Shown: positions 34,779 through 43,265, counted from the stretch's first letter. The stretch is 53,188 nt of DNA from Firmicutes bacterium CAG:646 (GCA_000432335.1 HF995347.1:29588-82775); one strand, 5' to 3'. Numbers and translations: made by a program. Notes: generated by a model from the letters alone, not told the origin.

Positions 34779-34862
34779 CTGCACCACCCCCATTCTATGT
34801 ATCATAAAATGAAGGTCAAGCCACCCTGCAACACGATTGTTCTTCCTCTAAATTCTACCATA
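34728..34862. repeat. Direct repeat, unit 2 of the tandem toxin modules
   Basis: Identical over 135 bases to 34343-34477. Confidence 0.9.
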
Positions 34863-34918
34863 TTCAAATACGAATATCAACTTTTATATTGTTTTTGTAA
34901 TCTAATAATTTGCACTTA

Positions 34919-35581
34919 TCATTTTTGAGGCAATAATATTTCTGTCGTAAATGCGCCATCCTCACTGTTCCGACTGATATACCCATCCAATCGCTCCACA
35001 ATAGCATCGATTCTTGCCAACCCAAATCCATGTCCTTTTCCTTTTGTGGTACGGAAAATCCCGTTCACCCGTTCCAGTTTGCTGCCTGCCGTAAAGTTGG
35101 TAAAGGAAATGTACAACTGAGTATTTTTCATATCCATGTAAACACGAATCATTCGTTTTTCTTCCGGCAATTTCTCACTGGCTTCAATGGCATTATCAAA
35201 CAAATTTCCTATGATACAGCAAAGGTCAATCTCCGAGGTTTTCAATTTTACAGGAATATTTGCATCTGCATGAACGGTTATATTTTTTGACCGGGCAAGA
35301 GAAATTTTAGAATTCAAAATGGCGTCCGTCATGGGATTTCCCGTTTTTATTACCGTATCCACTGTGGTCAGATCTTCATCCAGAAGCTCCAGATAATTGC
35401 AAATCGCCTCCCAGTCCTGAGCTGCCGCATATGCCTTCATGGTCTGTATATGATTGCGGTAATCGTGCCTCCATCCCCGCATCTTGCGATACATATTATC
35501 TACTTCACGGTAATGGGTTTCTATTAATTCCTGTTGATAATCGCTGATCTGTTTCTCTATCGCTTTTGAAAACTTTTTCAT
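34919..35581 (-). CDS. Soluble GHKL sensor histidine kinase
   Basis: 220 residues from the ATG (GTG at 35590 is the alternative). There is no membrane domain: the protein begins with a coiled helix, then the H box WRHDYRNHIQTM. The ATPase shows the N box (DLCCIIGNLFDNAIEAS) and the G box (KGKGHGFGLARIDAIVERL). AgrC/LytS-type kinases normally carry several N-terminal helices, so this one must sense in the cytoplasm or through a partner. It is translated directly after the LytTR regulator, with the ribosome site inside the regulator's last codons. Confidence 0.88.
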   Translation of the reverse strand: MKKFSKAIEKQISDYQQELIETHYREVDNMYRKMRGWRHDYRNHIQTMKAYAAAQDWEAICNYLELLDEDLTTVDTVIKTGNPMTDAILNSKISLARSKNITVHADANIPVKLKTSEIDLCCIIGNLFDNAIEASEKLPEEKRMIRVYMDMKNTQLYISFTNFTAGSKLERVNGIFRTTKGKGHGFGLARIDAIVERLDGYISRNSEDGAFTTEILLPQK

Positions 35582-35586
35582 ATGTC

Positions 35587-36285
35587 TCACCCCATCTGAA
35601 TAATCGCCCGATTAACTCCGTCATACGCTCCCCTGGGTAATGGAATATCCGAACCGTCATCCAGAAATATATCTTTTTTCGTCACACAGCTGACGCAGGT
35701 AAGATTCACAATTACCGACCTTCCCGCCCGATAAAACCGTTCATCCAAAAGTTTCTCCACTTCACCCAAGGACATTTTTACCACATACTCTTCTTTTCCG
35801 TGAATAGTCACATAATTCCCCCGCACTTCCAGATATCGTATCTGATGGATCGGTATCCGTACCATTCCTCCAGCGATATCCAGATTTAGAACCCGCTCAT
35901 TTTTCTGTAATTTTTCCACTGCTCGATCCAATACCTGAAAGAACTTCTCTTCTTTCAGCGGTTTCATAAGATAATGCAGCGCCGCCACTTCATAACCTTC
36001 TTCAATATAATCAGAATATCCGGTAATAAATATAATCTGTACCGTATCATTATCTTTGCGGAGTTTTTTCGCCATGGTCACTCCATCCATTTCTTCCATC
36101 TCGATATCCAGCAAAAGAATGTCAAAATCCTTTTCTTCCTCATAAGAAAACAGAAAATGTTCTCCGGAAGTAAATGTTGAAATATGTATCGTATGCTGAT
36201 GTTCCTCCGCCCATTTTTCTGTAAGAGAAGTAACATACTTCCGATCTACAGGAGAATCATCACAAACTGCTATTTTATATGCCAT
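35587..36285 (-). CDS. LytTR-family response regulator
   Basis: 232 residues from the ATG with AAGGACGG upstream; the frame extends to 36318. The receiver domain has IAVCDDSPVDRK, the phospho-acceptor Asp in ILLLDIEMEEMDG, the switch Thr in IFITG and Lys in LMKP. The C-terminal LytTR DNA-binding domain (about 135-230) has the features IRYLEVRGNYVTIH, FYRAGRSVIVNL and LPRGAY. Such regulators bind paired 9-base repeats upstream of targets. Operon with the GHKL kinase. Candidate targets are the nearby exporter and the DUF1648 gene. Confidence 0.92.
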   Translation of the reverse strand: MAYKIAVCDDSPVDRKYVTSLTEKWAEEHQHTIHISTFTSGEHFLFSYEEEKDFDILLLDIEMEEMDGVTMAKKLRKDNDTVQIIFITGYSDYIEEGYEVAALHYLMKPLKEEKFFQVLDRAVEKLQKNERVLNLDIAGGMVRIPIHQIRYLEVRGNYVTIHGKEEYVVKMSLGEVEKLLDERFYRAGRSVIVNLTCVSCVTKKDIFLDDGSDIPLPRGAYDGVNRAIIQMG

Positions 36286-36390
36286 ATCGTACCGTCCTTG
36301 CCTGAAAATTTCATACATAATATCATTTTCATAGTAACATGGGGATGGAAAACTGTCAAAATTCTTCTAAGCGGAAAATTTTATGAAACC

Positions 36391-36420
36391 TATAGACAAC
36401 TGAAAGAATAGGTCTATAAT
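36391..36420 (+). promoter_or_regulatory. DUF1648 gene promoter with overlapping dyad
   Basis: -35 TAGACA (36393-36398), 16-base spacer, -10 TATAAT (36415-36420). TATAGAC (36391-36397) and GTCTATA (36412-36418) form a 7-base inverted repeat covering both boxes, a plausible operator. Confidence 0.6.
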
Positions 36421-36476
36421 ATAGAAAAAAGACTTACCAATACATGAAGTGACTTATTTTTCTGGAGGTGATCCGT

Positions 36477-36968
36477 ATGGAAAAATATAAGATTCCAAAA
36501 ACTCGTTTTCTGGTATGGATGGGAAGAATTTCAGCAGTACTATTGGCTTTTATGATTGGCTATACTATATTCGCCTGGCTGAAACTGCCAGAACAAATCC
36601 CCACTCATTGGGGGCTGACTGGAAAAATTGATGGATGGGGTTCCAGAGATTCTATTTGGTTTTCAACAATTATGGCTACGGGATTATACATTTTATTGAC
36701 TGTCATCTTTCATCACCCTTCCATTTGGAATACCGGAACCACCGTGACTGAAGAAAATAAAGAGTGGGTATATCAGAAACTTGCACATATGCTGGTGATT
36801 CTCCGCCTTATCATACAGCTTGTTTTTTTCTGTATTCTCTATCAGACCGTACGTGCAAAGAATCTGGGATTATGGGGAAGTTTATTACTGTATACTTCTC
36901 CGTTCCTGCCACTCCTGTGGTATTTTTACCTGCTCCATAAAAAGAGAAAAGGTAGTGTGGGTATATAA
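36477..36968 (+). CDS. DUF1648 membrane protein
   Basis: 163 residues from the ATG after GGAGGTGA; GTG at 36468 is inside the ribosome site. DUF1648 signature near the N-terminus: AWLKLPEQIPTHWGLTGKIDGWGSRDSIW, right after the first helix. Three or four membrane helices in total, with a basic C-terminus. The domain is shared with SdpI-type immunity proteins, though the C-terminal SdpI part is missing here. Its closeness to a two-component system and an exporter would fit a bacteriocin-immunity or envelope-stress role, which is only context. Confidence 0.85.
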   Translation: MEKYKIPKTRFLVWMGRISAVLLAFMIGYTIFAWLKLPEQIPTHWGLTGKIDGWGSRDSIWFSTIMATGLYILLTVIFHHPSIWNTGTTVTEENKEWVYQKLAHMLVILRLIIQLVFFCILYQTVRAKNLGLWGSLLLYTSPFLPLLWYFYLLHKKRKGSVGI

Positions 36969-37175
36969 ACAACAAATGCTTTCAAAAAACCAAAAATCAA
37001 GAGAAAAAAGATGCTTTTTGAAGCGTTTTGGGCACTGACATATAGATTAACATTAATACACCCAGAATTTCAGCAATCCGTGGGGTTTTTAAGTCAATTT
37101 TTATATGCCCAGCGCCCATTTTTAAATGTTCTTTAACAATACGCTAACTTTATTTTCTGTATAGCTGAACTGTTA

Positions 37176-38480
37176 TTATTTTTCCTTCAGCGTAACCTCC
37201 ACTACCGTATCTGTATCATCCGGCAGATACGGTGTAGCGGAAATATCCACAAATACCATATCCGGATAATTACTTACTGTCCAGAAATCAGAAATCTTCA
37301 ATTCGCTTCCATCAGACAGAAGGCGTACTTTCTGGATCTCATCTCTGCTAACACCATACAGTGGAACACTTCCGATAGAATTTTCCATAATATGATAGTA
37401 CAGTTTATTTCCTTTCTGAGTAATCCTTCCATTTTCCGGTTTTGGCAGATCGCTTCCCTTACATCCATAGATGGAATTTCCATTCTTCTTCATCCATTTT
37501 CCGATTTCTTCTAAAATTTTCAGGGATTCCTCAGGAATATTTCCTTTTGCATCCGGTCCCACATTCAGCAGCATATTTCCGCCCTTACTGACGCACTCTA
37601 CCAATTTTTTGATAATCATGGATGCCGGTTTAAAGTTTTTATCTTTTGCGCAGTATCCCCAGTTATCGTTCATGGTGATACATGCCTCCCATACCAGATT
37701 ACGACCAGCTTCATCCTTCAAGCCATGAGGTGGAATGATCTGTTCCGGACTTACAAAATCACCAGAGTATACATTCGGTTCATCGGTAGCCAGAGATCCG
37801 AATCCCTCCCCACTGACCTCTAAACGATTGTCAATGATCACATCCGGCTGATAAGAACGAATCATATTTACCAGTTCTGTCGCTTTCCATTTTTCTCCCG
37901 TCATCTCATCATAAGAAAAATCAAACCACATCACGTCTATCTTTCCATACTGCGTACACAGCTCTTTCACCTGTCCATGCATATATTCCAGATAACGGTC
38001 AAAATCTCTTTCTACATCTTTTTCTGCCTCGCAGTTGCGCAGAGGATGAATCTTATCTCCATAATGAGGATAATCTGGATGATGCCAGTCAATGATAGAA
38101 TAGTAAAGACCCACCTTAATTCCTTCTGCCCGGAAAGCATCCAGATATTCTGCCACCAGATCTCTTCCTGCTTTTGTATTCGTAGCTTTAAAATCCGTCA
38201 ATTTGCTGTCATACAGACAGAAACCGTCATGATGCTTTGCTGTCAGCACCGCATATTTCATGCCAGCCTCCTTCGCTGCCTTTGCCCATTTTTTCGGATC
38301 GTAATCCACCGGATCAAACTCATCAAAAAATGGTAAATACTCTTCTTCCGGCATCTGTTCTACAGAACGAACCCACTCTCCTCTTGCCGGGATTGCATAC
38401 AATCCCCAATGAATAAACATACCAAAACGGGCGTCCTGATACCACTCAACTCTCTTGTTATACGCTTCTCTGTCAAACAT
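37176..38480 (-). CDS. Alpha-L-fucosidase, GH29
   Basis: 434 residues, cytoplasmic (no signal peptide). GH29 hallmarks: the N-terminal WYQDARFGMFIHWGLYAIPARGEW, AKHHDGFCLYDS, and the nucleophile Asp187 in MWFDFSYDE. The C-terminal beta domain is short. It removes fucose from oligosaccharides that must first be imported. The start is preceded by AAAAGGAGAGG. It is divergent from an AraC-type regulator and near a GH110-like enzyme, so probably part of a host-glycan locus. The acid/base residue cannot be assigned by eye, as it varies in this family. Confidence 0.94.
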   Translation of the reverse strand: MFDREAYNKRVEWYQDARFGMFIHWGLYAIPARGEWVRSVEQMPEEEYLPFFDEFDPVDYDPKKWAKAAKEAGMKYAVLTAKHHDGFCLYDSKLTDFKATNTKAGRDLVAEYLDAFRAEGIKVGLYYSIIDWHHPDYPHYGDKIHPLRNCEAEKDVERDFDRYLEYMHGQVKELCTQYGKIDVMWFDFSYDEMTGEKWKATELVNMIRSYQPDVIIDNRLEVSGEGFGSLATDEPNVYSGDFVSPEQIIPPHGLKDEAGRNLVWEACITMNDNWGYCAKDKNFKPASMIIKKLVECVSKGGNMLLNVGPDAKGNIPEESLKILEEIGKWMKKNGNSIYGCKGSDLPKPENGRITQKGNKLYYHIMENSIGSVPLYGVSRDEIQKVRLLSDGSELKISDFWTVSNYPDMVFVDISATPYLPDDTDTVVEVTLKEK

Positions 38481-38578
38481 AATGTCCTCTCCTTTTCGTA
38501 TTTGACGTTTTTTTTAATCTATCATATAATCAAAAAAACGGGAATGTATGACAGAGCATAAAATATGGAGATTTTAAG

Positions 38579-39385
38579 ATGGACGTATCACTAAATCCTT
38601 TATTAGATAATGAATTAAATCAAATTAACATGAATATATTGGAAGTGGCTTTTGCCCGGATAGACCGGGAATGGAACATGAAAAATGTACTTTCGCCTTT
38701 TATACGACTGTATTATGTACAGTCTGGCGAGGCCTATATTGAATACAAAAAAAGAACGGTTAAACTGGAGGGCGGCAACATTTATCTGATTCCATCCAAC
38801 CTGGAATTTTCTTACTGGTGCGACAGTTCCATGTATAAACTATATGCCCACATCACGCTGCCCGGTCGGGATAATTACGACCTGTTTTCCAACTATAAAG
38901 ACTGTATCATCCTCTCCGGACAGCAAAAGAGAATCGATACGATCGTGGATGAATGGAATCGTGGCGATATCCTAAGCTCTATCTCCATCAAAACCACCCT
39001 CTATCAGACCGTCCTGGAAGCTCTCTTGCAGGAAAATATTTCTCTGGGCGCTATTCAGGAATACAGCGAGCTGGTAAAACAAGCCATCCAAATCATAAAA
39101 AATAACCCTCATCTGTCCCTCACTGCCCCCTGGCTGGCAGAATTACTCTTCGTTTCTCCCAGCCAATTACAGAAAAAATTCCGAAAGGAAATGAAGATTT
39201 CTCTGGGACAGTATCTAAATGAACAGGTCATGTTCTCTGCCGTAAACTTGCTGCGGGTTCCCGACCGCTCTATCAAAGAAATCAGCGATACCCTGGGATT
39301 CTGCGACCAATTCCACTTCTCCCGCCGATTCTGCGAATACTACGGTATGCCCCCCTCCCAGTACCGAAAGTCTATCCTTTTTTAA
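38579..39385 (+). CDS. AraC-family transcriptional regulator
   Basis: 268 residues. The N-terminal cupin sensing domain (about 25-150) contains YVQSGEAYIEYKKRTVKLEGGNIYLIPSN. The C-terminal double helix-turn-helix (about 165-265) ends in FCDQFHFSRRFCEYYGMPPSQYRKS. It is divergent from the fucosidase with about 98 bases between, and convergent with GIY-YIG and GH110 genes on the other side. It likely activates the glycosidases in response to a sugar. Ribosome site TGGAGA. Confidence 0.93.
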   Translation: MDVSLNPLLDNELNQINMNILEVAFARIDREWNMKNVLSPFIRLYYVQSGEAYIEYKKRTVKLEGGNIYLIPSNLEFSYWCDSSMYKLYAHITLPGRDNYDLFSNYKDCIILSGQQKRIDTIVDEWNRGDILSSISIKTTLYQTVLEALLQENISLGAIQEYSELVKQAIQIIKNNPHLSLTAPWLAELLFVSPSQLQKKFRKEMKISLGQYLNEQVMFSAVNLLRVPDRSIKEISDTLGFCDQFHFSRRFCEYYGMPPSQYRKSILF

Positions 39386-39618
39386 TTAACCAGCTGTTCC
39401 TTCTCTTTGCGGCTCAGCTGTTTAATTTCCCACTCCCGGCGCATGGCCTCTTCCTTCGTCTGAAAAGCCTCGTAATATGCCAGAACCACAGGTCGTCGGG
39501 GCTTTGTATATTTTGCCCCTTTACCTGCATTATGCATTTTCACCCGTTTTTCCAGATCATTCGTCCACCCGGTATAATACGTACCATCGCTGCATTCCAA
39601 AATATATGTGTAGTTCAT
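39382..39618 (-). CDS. GIY-YIG domain protein (UPF0213/YhbQ type)
   Basis: 78 residues from the ATG that follows TTGAGGAG. A single GIY-YIG domain: YTYILECSDGTYYTGWTNDLEKRVKMHNAGKGAKYT, then the conserved Arg and Glu region (REWEIKQL). The nuclease fold is that of UvrC and homing enzymes. For the small YhbQ-like proteins a DNA-repair role is suspected, not settled. It starts one base after the GH110-like gene ends, so it is probably co-transcribed by chance. Its 3' end overlaps the AraC gene by four bases. Confidence 0.9.
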   Translation of the reverse strand: MNYTYILECSDGTYYTGWTNDLEKRVKMHNAGKGAKYTKPRRPVVLAYYEAFQTKEEAMRREWEIKQLSRKEKEQLVN

Positions 39619-39619
39619 A

Positions 39620-41383
39620 TTACTCCTCAAGATATTCCCTGTTGTTTTCTATCTGGACATTCTTACACGCTTTCATCACATATAATTCCTGATCTTTCTG
39701 AGAGTAATGTATTTCATTGTCTATAATCTGAAGTCCATCCACACTGGAAGCATCTACTGCATGATTCTGATTCAGATAGAAGCTGTTCTTTTCAATTCGG
39801 ATATTTTTATGTACGGTTCTTTCCTCTGCCGACTCAGTAATAATCGGTTCAATAAAGATTACTCCGTCTCCCTGACAATTATAAAACCTGTTGTTTCTGA
39901 TTACAACATCTTCCACTCTCCCGGATTCGTACCAATTATTTGCATCGCAGGAAATATAAACAGGCGCCATCCCTAATTTGTAAAACGCATTATTTTCGAT
40001 GATAACCGGTTTTCTCGTTGTAACAAGAACTCCCCTTGTAGGAAGCTCCCGAAACTCACAGTTTCGCACTTCTACTTCAGGTGTAAAGGTGATATTTTCC
40101 ACCACATAAGCATTTTCCTTTACCTCTTCGGGCACTGGACTTTCCAAACGAATCACGGTATCTGTCAGACTTTCCACCTCACTGCTGTCTCCCGTAGGAC
40201 TGCTGATGATTTTTTCTACCACTCCAATAGCGTTTTCCACCGGCAGCATCGTACTCCGGCTGGTAAATTCCACCTCGTCTCCGGGGGCAAAGCTTGGAAA
40301 ACCTGCAGTCTCTTTATGCATATAGCGCACCCTGATTTCTCTTCGATCATCGCTTATCGCCACCACCTGCTGAAATGTTCCATGAATATTGATGGGATCG
40401 TCATGGGCATTGGCAAAATAGCAATTTTCTATCTTGATCTTTCCTTTACAGCCCGACATCTGAATAAAATCCGCATATCCGGCTGTCGTTCTGCCCGTTT
40501 CCTCTGGAGCCCGAAAAATCACATGATCCAGCGTAATATTTTCTGATGTCTGCCCCAGAACTCCGAAACCATGAAGATACCGCATATTCAGATTGATCAT
40601 GCGGATATCCTTACTCATCCAGAAAAATGCCCCTGGCGTATCCCTGATGGTAAGGCGCATCTGGTAACACATTCCTGGCTGTACGCTTTCATGTTTTTTC
40701 TCATAAGAAAATCTGACTCTGTGGTTTCCCAAATCTTCGATCCTCATATAATCATCAAACAAATGATTTTCACGCACAGTAATTTTTGTAATACGGTTAT
40801 TGCTCTGAGAATAATTGTATTTAAACAGATTAATCCCTGTCCAGTAAACCTCTCCCGTATAAGGACTCCTCTCTCCATACCAGTGCAGTTCCCCATTTTC
40901 CACCGCATAATCATAACATTCGGGAATATACACCACCGCCATATTTTCTTCCACAGATTCTACAGTAATATCCACCGCTGTAGGAACCTGAAAATCCTCT
41001 GTAAAGTTCCGAAACTCCACATCCTCGCTTCGGATTGCAGCAAATACCGTCATTTGTCCATGAAAAATGAACTGAGATTCATTTCCCTCAACTGTCAGAT
41101 GATTAATGTCTTCCACCAGAATACCTATTTTTTTATACTTGTACTCCTGATTGGCCCCCACCGTATTGGAAACATATAACTCTCTTTCTTCTGCCTTATC
41201 TGGATAAAACTGGTAAGTTCCCCGGGGAAAATCCAACGTAATTCTTCCCTCCGGATCTTCCCGGCGAATCTTTTTCGCCTGTTCCATTGCCCGGATCACT
41301 GCCTCTGCACTGTCTGTCTGCCCGGTTGGATCTGCCCCAAAATCGGTTACATACACTACATAGTTTTTTTCTGTATTTTGCAT
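39620..41383 (-). CDS. Beta-helix glycosidase, GH110-like (alpha-1,3-galactosidase)
   Basis: 587 residues. The opening VYVTDFGADPTGQTDSAEAVIRAM is that of right-handed beta-helix enzymes, followed by many parallel beta-helix (PbH1) coils. The segment NAHDDPINIHGTFQQVV, with its paired Asp, resembles the conserved acidic cluster of GH110, a family that removes the alpha-1,3 galactose of blood group B and linear structures. No signal peptide, which is unusual as studied GH110 enzymes are mostly exported. It would then work on imported oligosaccharides together with the fucosidase. The exact specificity is inferred. Confidence 0.8.
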   Translation of the reverse strand: MQNTEKNYVVYVTDFGADPTGQTDSAEAVIRAMEQAKKIRREDPEGRITLDFPRGTYQFYPDKAEERELYVSNTVGANQEYKYKKIGILVEDINHLTVEGNESQFIFHGQMTVFAAIRSEDVEFRNFTEDFQVPTAVDITVESVEENMAVVYIPECYDYAVENGELHWYGERSPYTGEVYWTGINLFKYNYSQSNNRITKITVRENHLFDDYMRIEDLGNHRVRFSYEKKHESVQPGMCYQMRLTIRDTPGAFFWMSKDIRMINLNMRYLHGFGVLGQTSENITLDHVIFRAPEETGRTTAGYADFIQMSGCKGKIKIENCYFANAHDDPINIHGTFQQVVAISDDRREIRVRYMHKETAGFPSFAPGDEVEFTSRSTMLPVENAIGVVEKIISSPTGDSSEVESLTDTVIRLESPVPEEVKENAYVVENITFTPEVEVRNCEFRELPTRGVLVTTRKPVIIENNAFYKLGMAPVYISCDANNWYESGRVEDVVIRNNRFYNCQGDGVIFIEPIITESAEERTVHKNIRIEKNSFYLNQNHAVDASSVDGLQIIDNEIHYSQKDQELYVMKACKNVQIENNREYLEE

Positions 41384-41501
41384 TTTTCTACCCTCCGTAA
41401 TTTTTCCCGTTTACCTACCTAATACTTTATCATGCTTTTTGTTTTTTTCAATTTTCATTTTCTGATCTTTTCTTTATTTCTTATTCCAAAAAATGAAATA
41501 C

Positions 41502-41531
41502 TTGACTTTTCCTTTTTCACAGTACTATAAT
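41502..41531 (+). promoter_or_regulatory. trpB2 promoter
   Basis: -35 TTGACT (41502-41507), 18-base spacer, -10 TATAAT (41526-41531). The leader holds a perfect 10-base hairpin (TTTTTAGATG 41539-41548 with CATCTAAAAA 41573-41582) without a T run. Confidence 0.7.
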
Positions 41532-41613
41532 AAAGTAATTTTTAGATGCCCGTACCATACGTCATCTAAAAAATTCGTAACTATTGTATTCAAAAAGAAA
41601 GGTGGATTATCGT

Positions 41614-42990
41614 ATGACTGATACAAGAAAGATTCCTTACAAAATTTATCTTGAAGAAAATGAGATGCCCACCCAATGGTATAATGTACGGGCAGATATG
41701 AAAAACAAACCGGCTCCACTGTTGAATCCTCAGACTTTAAAACCTATGACCGCTGAGGAACTGAGTCAGGTATTTTGTGAAGAGCTTGTGAAACAGGAGT
41801 TAGACGACACAACTCCTTATTTTGATATCCCGCAGGAGATTCTTGATTTTTATAAAATGTACCGTCCTTCCCCTCTGGTGCGGGCTTATTGTCTGGAAAA
41901 AGAATTAGATACCCCCGCAAAGATCTACTATAAATTTGAAGGAAATAATACTTCCGGAAGCCACAAACTAAATTCTGCCATTGCTCAGGCCTATTATGCA
42001 AAACAGCAGGGACTCAAAGGCGTCACTACAGAAACTGGCGCCGGACAATGGGGAACTGCTCTTTCCATGGCATGCGCTTATCTTGGTCTGGACTGCAATG
42101 TTTATATGGTAAAATGTTCCTATGAACAAAAGCCTTTCCGCCGGGAGGTTATGCGGACCTATGGAGCTAAAGTTACCCCGTCTCCCTCTGACACAACGGC
42201 TGTAGGAAGAGAAATTCTGGAAAAATATCCCGGAACCTCCGGAAGTCTCGGATGCGCCATTTCCGAGGCTGTAGAAGCCGCTACTTCCAAAGAGGGCTAT
42301 CGCTATGTCCTCGGTTCTGTACTAACACAAGTACTTCTTCATCAGTCTATTATCGGACTGGAAACAAAAGCAGCTTTAGATAAATACAATATTACTCCCG
42401 ATATCATCATCGGATGCGCCGGAGGCGGTTCCAATCTGGGAGGTCTGATTTCTCCATTTATGGGCGAAAAACTCCGCGGCGAAAAAGATTACCGATTTAT
42501 CGCTGTGGAACCGGCAAGCTGCCCCAGTCTCACCCGTGGAAAATATGCTTATGATTACTGCGATACAGGAATGGTTTGTCCGCTGGCAAAAATGTATACT
42601 CTGGGCAGCGGTTTCATTCCATCTGCCAACCACGCCGGCGGTCTGCGCTACCATGGTATGAGCTCTGTACTGTCACAATTATATGATGACGGTCTGATGG
42701 AAGCTATTTCCGTGGAACAGACCAGCGTCTTTGAAGCTGCCACAAAATTTGCCCGTATCGAAGGAATTCTTCCTGCTCCAGAGAGCAGTCATGCTATTAA
42801 AGCAGCCATCGATCAGGCAATGATCTGCAAAAAAACAGGCGAAGAAAAGACCATCGTATTTGGTCTGACCGGTACCGGATATTTTGATATGGTTGCTTAT
42901 GGAAAATATAACGATGGAAACATGAGCGATTATGTTCCTACAGACGAAGATCTTGCAAAAGGATTTGCAGGACTGCCACATGTGGAGTAA
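41614..42990 (+). CDS. trpB: TrpB2-type tryptophan synthase beta chain
   Basis: 458 residues from the ATG after AAAGGTGG. This is the longer TrpB2 form, with an N-terminal extension (IPYKIYLEENEMPTQWYNVRAD). The PLP lysine is in NTSGSHKLNSAIAQAYYA, the catalytic Glu region is TTETGAGQWG, and the phosphate-binding loop is CAGGGSNLGG. No trpA or other trp gene is adjacent, as usual for TrpB2, which may act as an indole-scavenging serine-indole ligase. The leader hairpin might regulate it; no T-box or Trp leader peptide was seen. Confidence 0.93.
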   Translation: MTDTRKIPYKIYLEENEMPTQWYNVRADMKNKPAPLLNPQTLKPMTAEELSQVFCEELVKQELDDTTPYFDIPQEILDFYKMYRPSPLVRAYCLEKELDTPAKIYYKFEGNNTSGSHKLNSAIAQAYYAKQQGLKGVTTETGAGQWGTALSMACAYLGLDCNVYMVKCSYEQKPFRREVMRTYGAKVTPSPSDTTAVGREILEKYPGTSGSLGCAISEAVEAATSKEGYRYVLGSVLTQVLLHQSIIGLETKAALDKYNITPDIIIGCAGGGSNLGGLISPFMGEKLRGEKDYRFIAVEPASCPSLTRGKYAYDYCDTGMVCPLAKMYTLGSGFIPSANHAGGLRYHGMSSVLSQLYDDGLMEAISVEQTSVFEAATKFARIEGILPAPESSHAIKAAIDQAMICKKTGEEKTIVFGLTGTGYFDMVAYGKYNDGNMSDYVPTDEDLAKGFAGLPHVE

Positions 42991-43040
42991 CTATAAAATA
43001 ATATTTGTTATGTTTTTATTTGCATTTTTTCCGAAATATA

Positions 43041-43069
43041 TTGCGATATCGCAATTAGTTTGATAAAAT
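43041..43069 (+). promoter_or_regulatory. Toxin-3 promoter with 16-bp palindrome on the -35 box
   Basis: TTGCGA (43041-43046), 17-base spacer, TAAAAT (43064-43069). ATTGCGATATCGCAAT (43040-43055) is a perfect palindrome covering the -35, a likely repressor site. Confidence 0.6.
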
Positions 43070-43181
43070 AAATTTGTCACTACTTAAAAGCAGTAGGAGG
43101 TTAGCCCTCTACAGAGAGACTGAACTCTCTGATTATATAGAAATCCTACATATTGGAAATCTAAGAAGGGAGGGCACATTT

Positions 43182-43262
43182 ATGAGCGATTTTGAACTGC
43201 TCTCCATCATACTAATGATGCTTAGTATCATTGTATCAATTTTGATAGCATATATAAATTAA
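43182..43262 (+). CDS. Putative type I toxin peptide 3 (26 residues)
   Basis: 26 residues, opening MSDFELLSIILMML and then one hydrophobic helix to SILIAYIN. It is of the small Fst/holin-like toxin kind. The ribosome site GGGAGGG is seven bases upstream. The leader (from about 43076) folds into a nested stem: GTAGGA/TCCTAC (43093-43098 with 43144-43149) around CAGAGAG/CTCTCTG (43112-43118 with 43125-43131). The transcript ends at the hairpin 43266-43306, shared with an antisense RNA. Confidence 0.75.
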   Translation: MSDFELLSIILMMLSIIVSILIAYIN

Positions 43263-43265
43263 ACA

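Noticed and set aside
34100..34918. Tandem 135-base repeats considered as CRISPR or phage attachment sites
   Set aside because: The repeats coincide with coding, leader and promoter elements of small toxin genes; no spacers or integrase.
36997..37119. A 40-codon minus-strand frame starting MGAGHIKIDLKTPRIAEIL with a hydrophobic middle
   Set aside because: There is no ribosome site before its ATG, no promoter and no family resemblance I recognise. It is most likely chance or a remnant.
41539..41613. T-box or Trp attenuator before trpB2
   Set aside because: Only one simple hairpin without T run; no Trp codon leader and no T-box sequence.
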